From Bacillus sp. ISL-45 (GTDB lineage: Bacteria > Bacillota > Bacilli > Bacillales > Cytobacillaceae): DNA of 64,000 nt. Both the position numbers and the translations under genes were made by a program. Positions 37,097 through 46,042 of this stretch are shown piece after piece. The DNA lies in contig NZ_JAGGQQ010000019.1 in the NCBI RefSeq assembly GCF_018613195.1, forward strand, positions 283,637-347,636, given 5' to 3'. Within the stretch, counting starts at the first letter, position 1; every line of letters begins with the position of its first letter. The notes below the pieces were generated by a model. The model saw nothing but the letters and a program-made list of their open reading frames with translations. It had not been told where the DNA came from and ran no database searches.

Positions 37097-37309
37097 TAAT
37101 AATATTATGTTAACCTGTAATAGTGCAAAACCGAAAACGCAATTAAGAGCGGTTTAGACCATCCTTCTAAAAAATATTGTTCTTCCTTAATATTTTCAGC
37201 CATCTTGCAAATATTATTATTAAACCCAAGTGTTGGGTTATATTAGGACTGGTTAGCGAGTCGCTACAGAACTTAGCCATTTGACAAAAGAAAAAATGAG
37301 GTGAAATGG

Positions 37310-37450
37310 ATGAGAATTTGCGAGGTTTGTGGACGGAAAGATGTTTCAGAGAACAAAGAAGAAAAGCTTTTCCAACCTGTGAGGCTTCATGTATGCGAGA
37401 GCTGCAAGCAGGACAGGAGGATGACTCCCCTGGGTGATTGGGCATTTTAA
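37310..37450 (+). CDS. Small zinc-ribbon protein, 46 aa
   Basis: MRICEVCGRKDVSENKEEKL followed by HVCESCKQDRRM: two CxxC pairs spaced as in a zinc ribbon. GAGGTG lies 6 bases before the ATG. Not recognised as a named family. The terminator at 37453 directly follows its stop. Confidence 0.72.
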   Translation: MRICEVCGRKDVSENKEEKLFQPVRLHVCESCKQDRRMTPLGDWAF

Positions 37451-37452
37451 AA

Positions 37453-37499
37453 TAAATCCAGGCGCAGGCCTGGATTATTTGGCTCTCGATGCGAGAGCC
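37453..37499. terminator. Two hairpins between convergent small genes
   Basis: AATCCAGGC-GCA-GGCCTGGATT followed by ATTT, then GGCTCTCG-ATG-CGAGAGCC which touches the stop of sspH. The first can end plus transcripts; both together can end sspH. Confidence 0.7.
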
Positions 37500-37678
37500 T
37501 AGTTTTCATCCAAACCGTCAATAGAGACAAGCTGTCTTTCTTCATGAGTTCCTCTTGACGAAATGACTGCCATGCTCGAAGTAGTATCGATGCTTTCAAT
37601 CCAGATTGGCACTCCGTGGTAATGGACAGGAATTTCATTTTCCGCAGCTAATATTTCCTTCACACGTTGTAAGTCCAT
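37499..37678 (-). CDS. sspH: H-type small acid-soluble spore protein
   Basis: 59 residues, the same length as B. subtilis SspH: MDLQRVKEILAAENEIPVHY, then HGVPIWIES, ending LVSIDGLDEN. The start (MDLQRVKEI vs MNIQRAKEI), the YxGVPIxI core and the end agree with the family. Minor SASP made in the forespore, expected under a sigma-G promoter. GAGGTGAGAGAAAT precedes the ATG. Confidence 0.88.
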   Translation of the reverse strand: MDLQRVKEILAAENEIPVHYHGVPIWIESIDTTSSMAVISSRGTHEERQLVSIDGLDEN

Positions 37679-37756
37679 ATTTCTCTCACCTCATATTTAA
37701 AATATCCATTGAGATGATTCGGTATGTATGATGGACGTGTTTGTTGAAAAAGAAAT

Positions 37757-37797
37757 CAAAAAAGCGAACCAAGCTGATGATGTTGGCTCGCTTTTGC
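37757..37797 (-). terminator. Terminator of the secreted phosphodiesterase gene
   Basis: AAAAGCGAACCAA / TTGGCTCGCTTTT hairpin just past the stop of the minus-strand gene; T run on that strand. Confidence 0.85.
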
Positions 37798-37800
37798 TAA

Positions 37801-39741
37801 TTATTCAGTTAGGTCTTTAATCTTCTTTCCTTCAACGTAAGAGGGAATCTGCAATCCAAGAAGCTCATAAATAGTGGGAGCTATATCGAGATTGGAGACT
37901 GGATCTATTTGTTTACCATTAGGGATTTCAGGTCCCGTAGCCATAAAAACTGCTCTCAGTTTCTCGCGATTTGGGTTGCCGCCATGGGTGCCAAACTCAG
38001 GAGTTGGTTTTACGATATGCGATTCACCCTGGCCCATTATATACCCGGGTGCAGCCATTAATAAAACATCTCCGGCATTTCGCTCCTTTGACTTTTTACG
38101 ATGAGATATTTTCTTTATATCCTGATAGGGGTGGACATTAGCGTTTGTTAGATATCCAATTAACTCCTTTGTATTTTCCTTTACACCGGTAAACGACAAA
38201 TTCACTGTGCTGTTCCATATTTCTCTGAGTTGATGCTTGATGACAGGACCGTTTTCATTCCTGTTCACCCTGATTCCTTTGAAGGCCTGGATAATTTCGT
38301 TACGCACCTGTTCATAATTATCTTCTGGAACTATTCCATGCTTTTCTCTCGATTTTAAGTTGATGTATACGTGAGCTGCCGAACCACTTGGAACGGCAAT
38401 TGCTTTTGATCTTTTAAGATCAATCTTTCCATCAGAATCCAACACAAGAAGGCCATTGTCTTTTAAAACTTTATTGGGCTCTAATGCTGAGTGCGCCGGT
38501 TCCATGCCATGGTCAGAAACAATGAGGAGATGGTCATTCCCATCGAGGGAATTTACGGTCTTGCCGACAACCTTGTCCGCAACCTTATATGACCATTCAA
38601 TATATTCCATGTACTTTCTTGATTTTTCAGGTGAATAATCAGGTTGTCTCGGGTCTGTAAGGAGATACTTGTGCTCCTGATGGTCAATTTGAGGTGCATA
38701 GAACATCATCAAATCTGGCTGATATTCATTTTTGATGAAGAGTGATACATCTGTTACCCAATTGACGAATCTCTCGGAAATTTCTTCATATTCCTTCCTG
38801 GAAATCCAGCCTTTTTCTAATGCAATATCATCATCCTGAGGCGGAAAAAAACCGAATTTGTTCCTAATTAAGTCCGCAAATCCTTGAGGTCCATCAATTA
38901 GGCCTGACGTCACCTCTGAACGGTACATCACAGCATCCTTAGCTAATCCTGGGTCTGCAGATGTGAATTTGAACCAGAAACCTGCTGTCTTGCTTTCCTT
39001 TACCTGCAGGCTGACTGAGCCCCATTCTTTAGCACTTACTCCTTTATGATCAATTGTTTTATTACTTGTAACTATAAATTTGTCGTAATTTTTTTCCTGG
39101 TCGTTGGTTGAATCATATGCCAAAACATGAATTTTCTTGTTTTTACTGTCCTCGACTTGAATCATGAAAGATGTTTCCTTCAATGGGCTAAAGCTTGACG
39201 GAGAGTTGTTCCATCCTGATGCTTCAGAGAATTTGAGTTTTTCCTGTTTGCTGGGGGACCAAGTATCTCCATAATAAATCGTGTAGTCCGCCTGCTTTCC
39301 AATGGAAGGATTTGCCCCGGCAAACGCAACTGCTGCAGTTGTTTTTCCCTGCTTCCGGGCTGTGACCCATAGTGGGTCTACCTCAAATTCACTTAAAAAG
39401 GCATTTTTCTGGTTTGTCAATGCCGCATCTTTCTGTTGCCATGCATTGCTGACAATTGATGTTTGCAGCGGAGTTGCGCCAGTCGCAATAGCTGCGTGTG
39501 ATGGGGCAGTAAGGGAAGGGCTAACCGTCTTGGCATATTTGGCCATTGTTCCTTTTTCGATAACATTTTCTATATTAGGCAGTTTGCCGTCTTTTATGAA
39601 ACTCCGTGTGAGGTCATTGCGCATGCCGTCAAAAGAAATAAGAATGACCTGTCGATCACCGGCTGCAATTGCCAGTGGTACATTGATGGTTAAAAAAGTT
39701 ATAAATAATAGAATGATTGCTTTAAAAAATCTTGTAGTCAT
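37801..39741 (-). CDS. Secreted alkaline phosphatase-superfamily phosphodiesterase
   Basis: 646 residues with signal peptide (about 1-27, cleavage near AIAA-GD). Motifs: VILISFDGMRNDL (Asp), TVSPSLTAPSHAAIATG (Ser/Thr nucleophile), MFYAPQIDHQEHKY (Asp/His), LLIVSDHGMEP (Asp-His) and FGTHGGNP (His). A type I phosphodiesterase / nucleotide pyrophosphatase acting outside the cell. ATG 39741 follows AGGGAGAGTTT. The insert between residues 130 and 330 is longer than in the cytosolic relative at 27239. Confidence 0.9.
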   Translation of the reverse strand: MTTRFFKAIILLFITFLTINVPLAIAAGDRQVILISFDGMRNDLTRSFIKDGKLPNIENVIEKGTMAKYAKTVSPSLTAPSHAAIATGATPLQTSIVSNAWQQKDAALTNQKNAFLSEFEVDPLWVTARKQGKTTAAVAFAGANPSIGKQADYTIYYGDTWSPSKQEKLKFSEASGWNNSPSSFSPLKETSFMIQVEDSKNKKIHVLAYDSTNDQEKNYDKFIVTSNKTIDHKGVSAKEWGSVSLQVKESKTAGFWFKFTSADPGLAKDAVMYRSEVTSGLIDGPQGFADLIRNKFGFFPPQDDDIALEKGWISRKEYEEISERFVNWVTDVSLFIKNEYQPDLMMFYAPQIDHQEHKYLLTDPRQPDYSPEKSRKYMEYIEWSYKVADKVVGKTVNSLDGNDHLLIVSDHGMEPAHSALEPNKVLKDNGLLVLDSDGKIDLKRSKAIAVPSGSAAHVYINLKSREKHGIVPEDNYEQVRNEIIQAFKGIRVNRNENGPVIKHQLREIWNSTVNLSFTGVKENTKELIGYLTNANVHPYQDIKKISHRKKSKERNAGDVLLMAAPGYIMGQGESHIVKPTPEFGTHGGNPNREKLRAVFMATGPEIPNGKQIDPVSNLDIAPTIYELLGLQIPSYVEGKKIKDLTE

Positions 39742-40062
39742 AAACTCTCCCTGATTTGATGTTATAACAGGCATTTACCTATTTTTAAGGTGATTAAAAC
39801 TATTAAAAAATTGGTTATTCAGCTCTCAGGCAATCTTCAGATAGCTGCTCGATAAAATCTGCATAAATTCATGATATAAAACTTAATATAAGCTGTTTTT
39901 GCATAGATTGCTGCTTTACCAACATCTGCTCTTTTCCGAAGTAATTGAGGTATCGGAGTTCTTTTCCAGGAGACATTTACTTGAATTACAATAACACTCG
40001 TGAAATTTGGAAGCAGCAATGATTGCGGAAAATGCTTTTATTAAGCAGGGAGGGTAAGCAAA

Positions 40063-40620
40063 ATGAATCTGAATCGGAGACTTGTAATGGCATTGTTATC
40101 CATTACCACTGCATTATTATTAACAGCTTGTGCTGGTGAAGAAGAGAAATCCAGCAAGGAAGATCACAACAGCCATGCAAATATGGAGCACTCTGGATCG
40201 GGTGAGTTACCCGAAGGTCTAGAGGAAGCCGCTGATCCAACATACGAAGTCGGCAGTCAGGTAATCATTAAGGATGACCATATGCCAGGCATGGATGGAG
40301 CGAAAGCGACTATAGTCGGAGCATATGATACTGTCGTCTATTCCCTGTCTTATGATCCGACGAACGGCGGAGATCGTGTAGAACAGCATAAGTGGGTCAT
40401 CCATGAAGAGCTGCTTGATGCAGGAGACGAACCATTGAAGCCGGGTGATGAAACTACAATCAATACCGATCATATGGAAGGAATGCGAGGGGCAAAAGCG
40501 GTCATTGATTCAGCTGAAGAAATGACAGTATACATGGTCGATTTCACGCCAACAGATGGCTCTGAAAAAGTAACGAACCATCAGTGGGTAACCGAAGATG
40601 AACTTGCTCCTGCTAACTAA
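40063..40620 (+). CDS. ydhK: YdhK-family lipoprotein with two DUF1541 repeats
   Basis: 185 residues. Lipoprotein signal with lipobox LTAC (Cys23), a His/Glu-rich linker (DHNSHANMEHSGSG), then two DUF1541 repeats: VGSQVIIKDDHMPGMDGAKA...KWVIHEELL and PGDETTINTDHMEGMRGAKA...QWVTEDELA. Each repeat has an H-M-x-G-M motif that could bind metal such as copper (inference). GGGAGGGTAAGCAAA precedes the ATG. Confidence 0.88.
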   Translation: MNLNRRLVMALLSITTALLLTACAGEEEKSSKEDHNSHANMEHSGSGELPEGLEEAADPTYEVGSQVIIKDDHMPGMDGAKATIVGAYDTVVYSLSYDPTNGGDRVEQHKWVIHEELLDAGDEPLKPGDETTINTDHMEGMRGAKAVIDSAEEMTVYMVDFTPTDGSEKVTNHQWVTEDELAPAN

Positions 40621-40702
40621 TATCGAAGATTACCAAAATCATGCAGGATTGTCCCTTTTAAGTCAGGGTATATAAGTACTAAGACAAGAGGAGGGATGAC
40701 GC

Positions 40703-40816
40703 ATGAAGAAATTAATCAAGACGGCGCTTAAATGGGGACCTGTTCTATATCCAATTGTAAAAAAAATGATGAATAACAGGAAATCATCCTCAATGAAAAC
40801 TAGCTATTCAAAATAA
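40703..40816 (+). CDS. Very small basic protein, 37 aa
   Basis: MKKLIKTALKWGPVLYPIVK, then KMMNNRKSSSMKTSYSK. AGAGGAGGGATGACGC is a strong ribosome site and a terminator follows, so it is probably expressed. It has an amphipathic N-terminal half and basic tail; family not recognised. Confidence 0.65.
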   Translation: MKKLIKTALKWGPVLYPIVKKMMNNRKSSSMKTSYSK

Positions 40817-40829
40817 ATGAAAATCATGA

Positions 40830-40868
40830 CCGTACAGTAGTCGATGTTATCTTCTGTGCGGTTTTTCT
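40830..40868 (+). terminator. Terminator after the 37-aa gene
   Basis: ACCGTACAG / CTGTGCGGT followed by TTTTT. Confidence 0.78.
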
Positions 40869-40875
40869 ATGTTTT

Positions 40876-41048
40876 AGGCTCTTTCTCAAACTTTGTTGCT
40901 AATGACCGCAAAATACTATTGAATGAACTATGTTTCATTGCAAAGTTGGCTCAAATAGCATGCAAACTTAATACTGACCTACTAATTAGCTTTATATCAC
41001 TTTAAAATCGGCTTTAGGATTAAACAACAATCTTTACGATAACAGCCT
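40876..41048. repeat. MITE-like element, copy 2
   Basis: 173 bp between AGGCTCTTTCTCAAACTTTG and (other strand) AGGCTGTTATCGTAAAGATT. Ends and much of the interior match copy 1 at 25494. No coding capacity. Confidence 0.8.
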
Positions 41049-41233
41049 TCTTTTTAGTTTTGATTGAGCTTCACCACTCTTGAGTAACAGTCATTAATCA
41101 TGTAAGTGATAAAATAATCTTTATATTTCAGACTATTGTTCATGTTATAATGTTAAAATGAATCATAAACTGTGTTTTTGTATTGATAATACATAAAGCT
41201 GGCTTGCACGGGTCTTTTAAAAGGAAGGTATCT

Positions 41234-42400
41234 ATGGTCGAGGAAAATATCACGAGAATAGAAATGAATGGCAAGGAATACATACTGATTGGAACTGCAC
41301 ATGTTTCAAAGCATAGTGCTGAGCAGGTGAAGGAGGTAATTGAAGCTGAGAGGCCGGATTCTGTCTGTGTCGAATTGGACGAGCAGCGCTACCAGACGAT
41401 TACCGAAGGTTCAAAGTGGCAGGAGATGGATATCATTCAGGTCATCAAAGAAAAGCGAGCTTCTTTATTATTAATGAATCTTGCTATTTCATCATTCCAA
41501 AACCGCATGGCGAAAGAGCTTGGCATCAAAGCAGGACAGGAGATGATCCAGGGCATTGATTCCGCGAAGGAAGTGGGAGCAAACCTTGTGCTTGCAGACC
41601 GAAACATCCAGATTACTTTTTCACGGATTTGGGGAAACCTTGGCTTGAAAGGCAAGGCAATACTGCTAAGCCAAATCATTACGAGCATTTTCAGCAAGGA
41701 CAGCATCTCGGAGGAAGAACTGGAAAAGCTGAAGGAACAGGATACAATCAACGCAATGCTTAATGAATTCACTGAGACATTTCCTCGTTTGAAGAAGCCA
41801 TTGATTGACGAGCGTGACCAATATTTAGCTCAGAAAATCAAGGAAGCACCTGGAGAAAAAATCGTCGCTGTCCTGGGAGCGGCACACGTACCGGGAATCA
41901 TAGAAGAGCTTAAAAAAGATCATGATTTGAAAAAACTAAGGGAAATCCCGCCGAAATCCAATTGGCCAAAAGTCATTGGCTGGAGCATTCCAATCTTGAT
42001 CCTGGCTATTATCGTCTATACGTTTGTGGCTAACCCAACTGCTGGTTTCGCCCAAACTGTCAGCTGGATCTTATGGAATGGCAGCCTTTCCGCCCTGGGA
42101 GCTGCCATCGCAATGGGGCATCCATTGACCATTTTAACTGCATTTATAGCAGCCCCAATTACTTCATTGAATCCCTTGCTTGCCGCTGGCTGGTTCGCCG
42201 GATTGGCACAGGCTTATATCCGCAGGCCGAGTGTAAAGGACTTTGAGACACTTTCTGAGGATGTTTTTAGTTTAAAAGGATTCTGGCGGAACAAAGTCAG
42301 CCGGATCTTGCTGATTGTCGTACTTGCCAACCTGGGAAGCTCCCTAGGAACCTTTATTGGCGGCGCTGACGTGATCAGGGTCTTTATCGAGAACTTATAA
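41234..42400 (+). CDS. TraB/GumN-type membrane protein
   Basis: 388 residues. TraB domain: ILIGTAHVSKHSAEQV (GTAH), CVELDEQRYQTI, LADRNIQITFSRIW and VAVLGAAHVPGI (GxxH), followed by four membrane segments in the C-terminal third. The GTAHVS and GAAHVPG motifs belong to the Tiki/TraB/PrgY fold, thought to be metalloprotease-like; PrgY limits pheromone signalling in enterococci. Start 41234 follows AAGGAAGG. Confidence 0.9.
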   Translation: MVEENITRIEMNGKEYILIGTAHVSKHSAEQVKEVIEAERPDSVCVELDEQRYQTITEGSKWQEMDIIQVIKEKRASLLLMNLAISSFQNRMAKELGIKAGQEMIQGIDSAKEVGANLVLADRNIQITFSRIWGNLGLKGKAILLSQIITSIFSKDSISEEELEKLKEQDTINAMLNEFTETFPRLKKPLIDERDQYLAQKIKEAPGEKIVAVLGAAHVPGIIEELKKDHDLKKLREIPPKSNWPKVIGWSIPILILAIIVYTFVANPTAGFAQTVSWILWNGSLSALGAAIAMGHPLTILTAFIAAPITSLNPLLAAGWFAGLAQAYIRRPSVKDFETLSEDVFSLKGFWRNKVSRILLIVVLANLGSSLGTFIGGADVIRVFIENL

Positions 42401-42406
42401 AGATAT

Positions 42407-42438
42407 GAACGAAATCTGTTGATTTCGTTCTTTTTTTA
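42407..42438 (+). terminator. Terminator after the TraB gene
   Basis: GAACGAAATC-TGTT-GATTTCGTTC followed by seven T. Confidence 0.92.
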
Positions 42439-42680
42439 TGGTTCTTTTCGAAAAATTTGTCGCATTCACAGTATACGCATTTTTGCTCAAAAGTCTTCTC
42501 GAAAAGAGCTTCAGCAGCTTTCATAAACCAGGAGCGGCGTCTTGTACTGAAGCAACAATAAATGCCAAAAAGCTTTTTTCATAAACGCAAGAAAACGAGA
42601 AGGAACTTGTGGAAAAAAGAGGAATTCTGTTACATAAAATGGAATAAGAATAGGGAAAGATTTTACAATGGAGTGATACT

Positions 42681-42899
42681 GTGAACGTTTTAAAACCAGC
42701 TCTGTCTATTTCAATCTTAATTCATTTCCTATACATAGTAGGTATTCTGTTTTTTGCTTACTTTAACAACATGTTTCTAACTAATAACGCTTTTCATATA
42801 GGTGAAATCCCAATCCTCTTAATGTTTTCAACGATCGTTTTTACAGCAATCATCAGCTTGATCCTCTGGGTTATTGGAAATGCGAATATAAAAGGCTAA
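42681..42899 (+). CDS. Small membrane protein, 72 aa
   Basis: Two hydrophobic segments (ISILIHFLYIVGILFFAYF and ILLMFSTIVFTAIISLILWV). GTG start with AATGGAGTGATACT upstream. Function unknown. Confidence 0.7.
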   Translation: MNVLKPALSISILIHFLYIVGILFFAYFNNMFLTNNAFHIGEIPILLMFSTIVFTAIISLILWVIGNANIKG

Positions 42900-42935
42900 A
42901 CACTATGTAAAAGTGCAACCCATCTGTGTAACGGA

Positions 42936-42969
42936 CCAAAAAAAAATCATCCTCAAATGTGGGATGACT
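42936..42969 (-). terminator. Terminator of the 32-aa gene
   Basis: On the minus strand GTCATCC / GGATGAT followed by nine T. Confidence 0.8.
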
Positions 42970-42999
42970 AGAAGGTGAATGTACAACTTTAATGACGGC

Positions 43000-43098
43000 T
43001 TACTTTTTCGTCTTTTTTCTCGAGTTCTTTTCGAATTCAATCTGTCGTTTTGCATCCTTTTTAAAAGCTTCCATTGCCTTGCTGTACAACAAACTCAC
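43000..43098 (-). CDS. Very small basic protein, 32 aa
   Basis: GTG start; MSLLYSKAMEAFKKDAKRQI then EFEKNSRKKTKK. AAGGAGG is 8 bases upstream of the GTG and a terminator follows, which supports real expression. No family recognised. Confidence 0.6.
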   Translation of the reverse strand: MSLLYSKAMEAFKKDAKRQIEFEKNSRKKTKK

Positions 43099-43225
43099 CT
43101 TCAGCACCTCCTTCATTCATTCTTATTACCTTCGTTCCCGGTGACTGCCCCTGTAAAACTTAAATTAGGAACAAAATTAAAAAAGGTTTATTAGAAATTT
43201 TATGAAGGAAGAAACTTTATTATGA

Positions 43226-43260
43226 AGAAAAGACGCCCGGATCTTCTGGGCGTCTTTTCT
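43226..43260 (-). terminator. Terminator of the 51-aa gene
   Basis: GAAAAGACGCCC / GGGCGTCTTTTC hairpin directly beside the minus-strand stop. Confidence 0.85.
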
Positions 43261-43416
43261 TTACTTTTTATTCACTTGTCTGCCGCTTTTTTTCTGGCTC
43301 TGCGATTTCGTATTTCCGACCTGGAACTCTGCGCCCAGTTCGATATCATTTCTTTTATCATGCTTTTCAATTTGTTCTCTTGTTTGGTCTTTGTTACTCA
43401 TACCTTGTCTCGCCAT
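43261..43416 (-). CDS. Small hydrophilic protein, 51 aa
   Basis: MARQGMSNKDQTREQIEKHD, then a charged tail ending SGRQVNKK. The frame is open for 27 more codons upstream without a standard start, and no strong ribosome site is seen, so the start is uncertain. Composition (many polar residues) is like small spore or stress proteins, but I do not recognise it. Confidence 0.5.
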   Translation of the reverse strand: MARQGMSNKDQTREQIEKHDKRNDIELGAEFQVGNTKSQSQKKSGRQVNKK

Positions 43417-43483
43417 TCTTTTCAGCTCACTTTCTTTCGATGTATCTTTTAAAGCCTTATTATTATGTTCATTTAAAAAAGAA

Positions 43484-43963
43484 TTATTGATTGGTGATAT
43501 CTGATTGTCCCCGTATTACTTTGTCATAAAAAACCTGGAATCCATATAAAACTAGGGTTTTGAATAAAAACACTATCGATAGTTGGAATTTTGTTAACCG
43601 TACCAATGTGACATAGCCAAATTTCTTGAAGATGTTCAGCCCATAATAGGTAAATAGAGAGTCAATCAGGATATTGACCAATAGATAAAGATTGAACTTT
43701 TTATAGGTGTATTTCATGATCCAGAAGGAGCCTATAAAAAATGGCCCCCAAATTAAGGGCATTTCACCTAAAACATTTGGTTTAATTTTAAATGGAAACC
43801 ACCACCATTTTCTTCTTTCAGCCAGTCTTCCTTCAAACATTAGGTAAATTCCCATGAACAACGTACCGGGCAGGAACTTCCTGAAAGTTTGTTTACCAAG
43901 AAGAGGCAGCGAAAGCCAGGGCAGGACTGCCATTAAAAATATGTAAAGTTTAAGATTCTTCAT
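43484..43963 (-). CDS. Membrane protein, about 159 aa
   Basis: Four to five hydrophobic segments and a conserved-looking RRKWWWFPFKIKPNVLGEMP loop with PFFIGSFWIMKYTYKKF after it, a pattern I have seen in unnamed Bacillus proteins. ATG 43963 has AAAGGAG 6 bases upstream; the TTG at 43969 is less likely. Function unknown. Confidence 0.75.
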   Translation of the reverse strand: MKNLKLYIFLMAVLPWLSLPLLGKQTFRKFLPGTLFMGIYLMFEGRLAERRKWWWFPFKIKPNVLGEMPLIWGPFFIGSFWIMKYTYKKFNLYLLVNILIDSLFTYYGLNIFKKFGYVTLVRLTKFQLSIVFLFKTLVLYGFQVFYDKVIRGQSDITNQ

Positions 43964-44101
43964 AAGCAACTCCTTTTGGAATTGATTTTTTTAGTATCTC
44001 CACAACAGGATAAAAGATGAGTGATATTAAAATTTTCTTTCGATCATCATTTCTTACTCTTTTGAACAGTAAGTATAAGAAGGAAAAGGAGGGGGAAAGA
44101 G

Positions 44102-44914
44102 ATGATTTCTCTTTGGGATGAACATTCATTTTGGCTGGAAATGCTGCAAGATCACGCTTATTTTGTCAGGGACGGTTTGTCTCCTAATGAGTCGGAGTAT
44201 GTTGAAATCGCTAGGCAATTTATACGGTTATATGACGAACTTTTAGGCGAGTTACAATCGATTCCTCGTCATGCTGGCTACGAGGACAGACAAATGATTG
44301 ATTTTTCAAGAAGAGCATGGCAGATAGCTAAAAGTTATTATGATTTTGAAGGTACACTGCAGTCATCGCGGATAGATAACAAAGTTAACCTTAGCCTTTC
44401 ACCAACCTATTTAAACGGTACACTAAGTGAAAATCAGGAATATTTACGGATATTGAGCTATCTGGTACAAGGCCAGGAACCAGTTCGGTTGTCAGTAACA
44501 GAGATTATGGATCTTTGGCTTGAAGATCAACTTGGACACGCAGTACTTTTTGAAAATCTGCTCGATCCGATTGAAGTTGGAGCAAATACAGCAGCACAGG
44601 AGTACAAGCGAAGATTCCAGCTATACATTGTGCAAAATCACCATTTAAAGAATTATCTGCGGGTAAAACAGCCCGGCTTTGCCCGCCAGCAGGCATTCAT
44701 CTATGAAGTAGGAAAGACGACGCTGGAAATGAATCAATTTATTAGAAATATGGTGGAGAAGTACAAGGGCAATACACTTTTGAATAAATCAAATCTCCGC
44801 TTTCTGGAGCATCACTTTCCAGAAACCTGTTACTTTCTTGCCAGTTTAAGCTACTATGAACCAAGGCTGCAGGCAGAAGTGGGTAAATGCTCCTTGTCGA
44901 AGCCGTCGTTTTAG
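44102..44914 (+). CDS. DUF2935 ferritin-like protein
   Basis: 270 residues in two halves. First half: SLWDEHSFWLEMLQDHAYFV; second: WLEDQLGHAVLFENLLDP, each with helical Glu/His (ExxH-like) residues as in ferritin-like domains. Probably binds metal; reaction unknown. GGAGGGGGAAAGAG precedes the ATG. Confidence 0.87.
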   Translation: MISLWDEHSFWLEMLQDHAYFVRDGLSPNESEYVEIARQFIRLYDELLGELQSIPRHAGYEDRQMIDFSRRAWQIAKSYYDFEGTLQSSRIDNKVNLSLSPTYLNGTLSENQEYLRILSYLVQGQEPVRLSVTEIMDLWLEDQLGHAVLFENLLDPIEVGANTAAQEYKRRFQLYIVQNHHLKNYLRVKQPGFARQQAFIYEVGKTTLEMNQFIRNMVEKYKGNTLLNKSNLRFLEHHFPETCYFLASLSYYEPRLQAEVGKCSLSKPSF

Positions 44915-44961
44915 GCATAATACAAAAGAATGAAGTGAGTCCGGCTGGTTGCACAGTGAAT

Positions 44962-44993
44962 CAAAAACAACGGGAAGAATCCCGTTGTTTTTG
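44962..44993. terminator. Bidirectional terminator between DUF2935 gene and tenA
   Basis: CAAAAACAACGGGA / TCCCGTTGTTTTTG hairpin, symmetric, between convergent genes. Confidence 0.9.
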
Positions 44994-45004
44994 ATGTTCG
45001 TTTT

Positions 45005-45676
45005 TTACAATCCAACAGGCCAGGTTTCTTGATTGTAGGCCATGTCCCAAAACATGAATTCATACTGGCTGCTGATGATAAAATGCTGTTTCATTTTTTC
45101 TTTTTCCATACTTGGCGCTTCCATTGCCAGTTGATCAAGTCTGCTAAGCTGCTCATTTACCAATTCACTGAACCATTCTCCTCCATATGCTTGAATCCAT
45201 TCCTGATAAATTTGGACATTGGGCGTGGACCCCTTAAGCAATTGTCCAATGTCATGGTAAATCCAGTAGCATGGCAGGATGGCTGCGATAATTTCAGCCA
45301 GGCTTCCGGAAGCAGCAACCCGATAAAGATGGGAAGTGTAAGCATAGGCAGTAGGAGAGGGGTTAAACTCCGCTAATTCTTGTTTTGTTACTTCCAGTTG
45401 CTGTAGAAAATTTTCATGCAAGCCAAGTTCAGCCTCATATGTTCCCATCGAATGGGCTGCCATTCTCGAAGTGGTGAACAAATCAGCTGCTCTCGACGCA
45501 CCGATTGCCTGAATCCTGGCAAAATGGGAAAGATAATAGGAATCCTGTAAAACATAATAGCGAAAGGATTCCAATGCTAAATTACCATTGGCAATTCCCT
45601 GTACAAATGGGTGATCAAAATTTGCCCGCCAGATTGGCTCAGCCTGTTTCTTTAACTCATCAGTAAAACTCTTCAT
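45005..45676 (-). CDS. tenA: Thiaminase II / aminopyrimidine aminohydrolase TenA
   Basis: 223 residues of the TenA family: N-terminal FTDELKKQAEPIWRANFDHP, FRYYVLQDSYYLSHFARIQA, the catalytic Cys in ILPCYWIYHDIGQLL, YGGEWFSELV and FWDMAYNQETWP. It recovers the pyrimidine part of degraded thiamine. ATG 45676 follows AGGAGGAGCTTTTTA. A TPP riboswitch with a terminator lies upstream, so high thiamine pyrophosphate should switch it off. Confidence 0.95.
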   Translation of the reverse strand: MKSFTDELKKQAEPIWRANFDHPFVQGIANGNLALESFRYYVLQDSYYLSHFARIQAIGASRAADLFTTSRMAAHSMGTYEAELGLHENFLQQLEVTKQELAEFNPSPTAYAYTSHLYRVAASGSLAEIIAAILPCYWIYHDIGQLLKGSTPNVQIYQEWIQAYGGEWFSELVNEQLSRLDQLAMEAPSMEKEKMKQHFIISSQYEFMFWDMAYNQETWPVGL

Positions 45677-45708
45677 TAAAAAGCTCCTCCTCTTCCTATT
45701 TAGCCCAA

Positions 45709-45740
45709 TAAAAAAAACCACTTTCAGCTGAAAGTGGTTG
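45709..45740 (-). terminator. Riboswitch-controlled terminator before tenA
   Basis: On the minus strand AACCACTTTCAG-CTGAAAGTGGTT followed by eight T, between riboswitch and tenA. Its 5' arm CCACTTTC is complementary to GAAAGTGG at the 3' end of the aptamer, giving an alternative antiterminator. Confidence 0.85.
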
Positions 45741-45767
45741 TATTGGCACAACAAAAAAATGTCCCAA

Positions 45768-45864
45768 AGTCCACTTTCCTACGCTGGTATAAACCAGATC
45801 AGGTTCCAAGGGTCTTAAAGTCTCACTTTAATCTCAGCCTTAAATCAAAGGCACCCCTAGTGGT
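45768..45864 (-). ncRNA. TPP riboswitch (thi box)
   Basis: On the minus strand: P1 arm CCACTAGGGGTGCC, core CTGAGA (complement of 45832-45837), then ACCTGATCTGG (complement of 45794-45804), TACCAGCGTAGG and closing AGTGG. These are the conserved blocks of the thiamine pyrophosphate aptamer in the right order. Confidence 0.95.
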
Positions 45865-46042
45865 AAAATACGGTTATTTATATTTCATCTGTAATCATAA
45901 ACGCATCGCTGTTTAAGAGTCAAGCAATTAGTGGAGAAATCAATTGTGAAAAAATTTGGTGCTAATTGTGAACATTATGTGACATTTATTTGTAAATTCT
46001 GTTAATATAAAAATTACATATGAAAAAGTGGGGGAATGAGAA

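Noticed and set aside
42444..42620. Minus-strand frame with CVYCECDKFFEK
   Set aside because: No ribosome site, and the frame would run through the TraB terminator into that gene; at most a relic.
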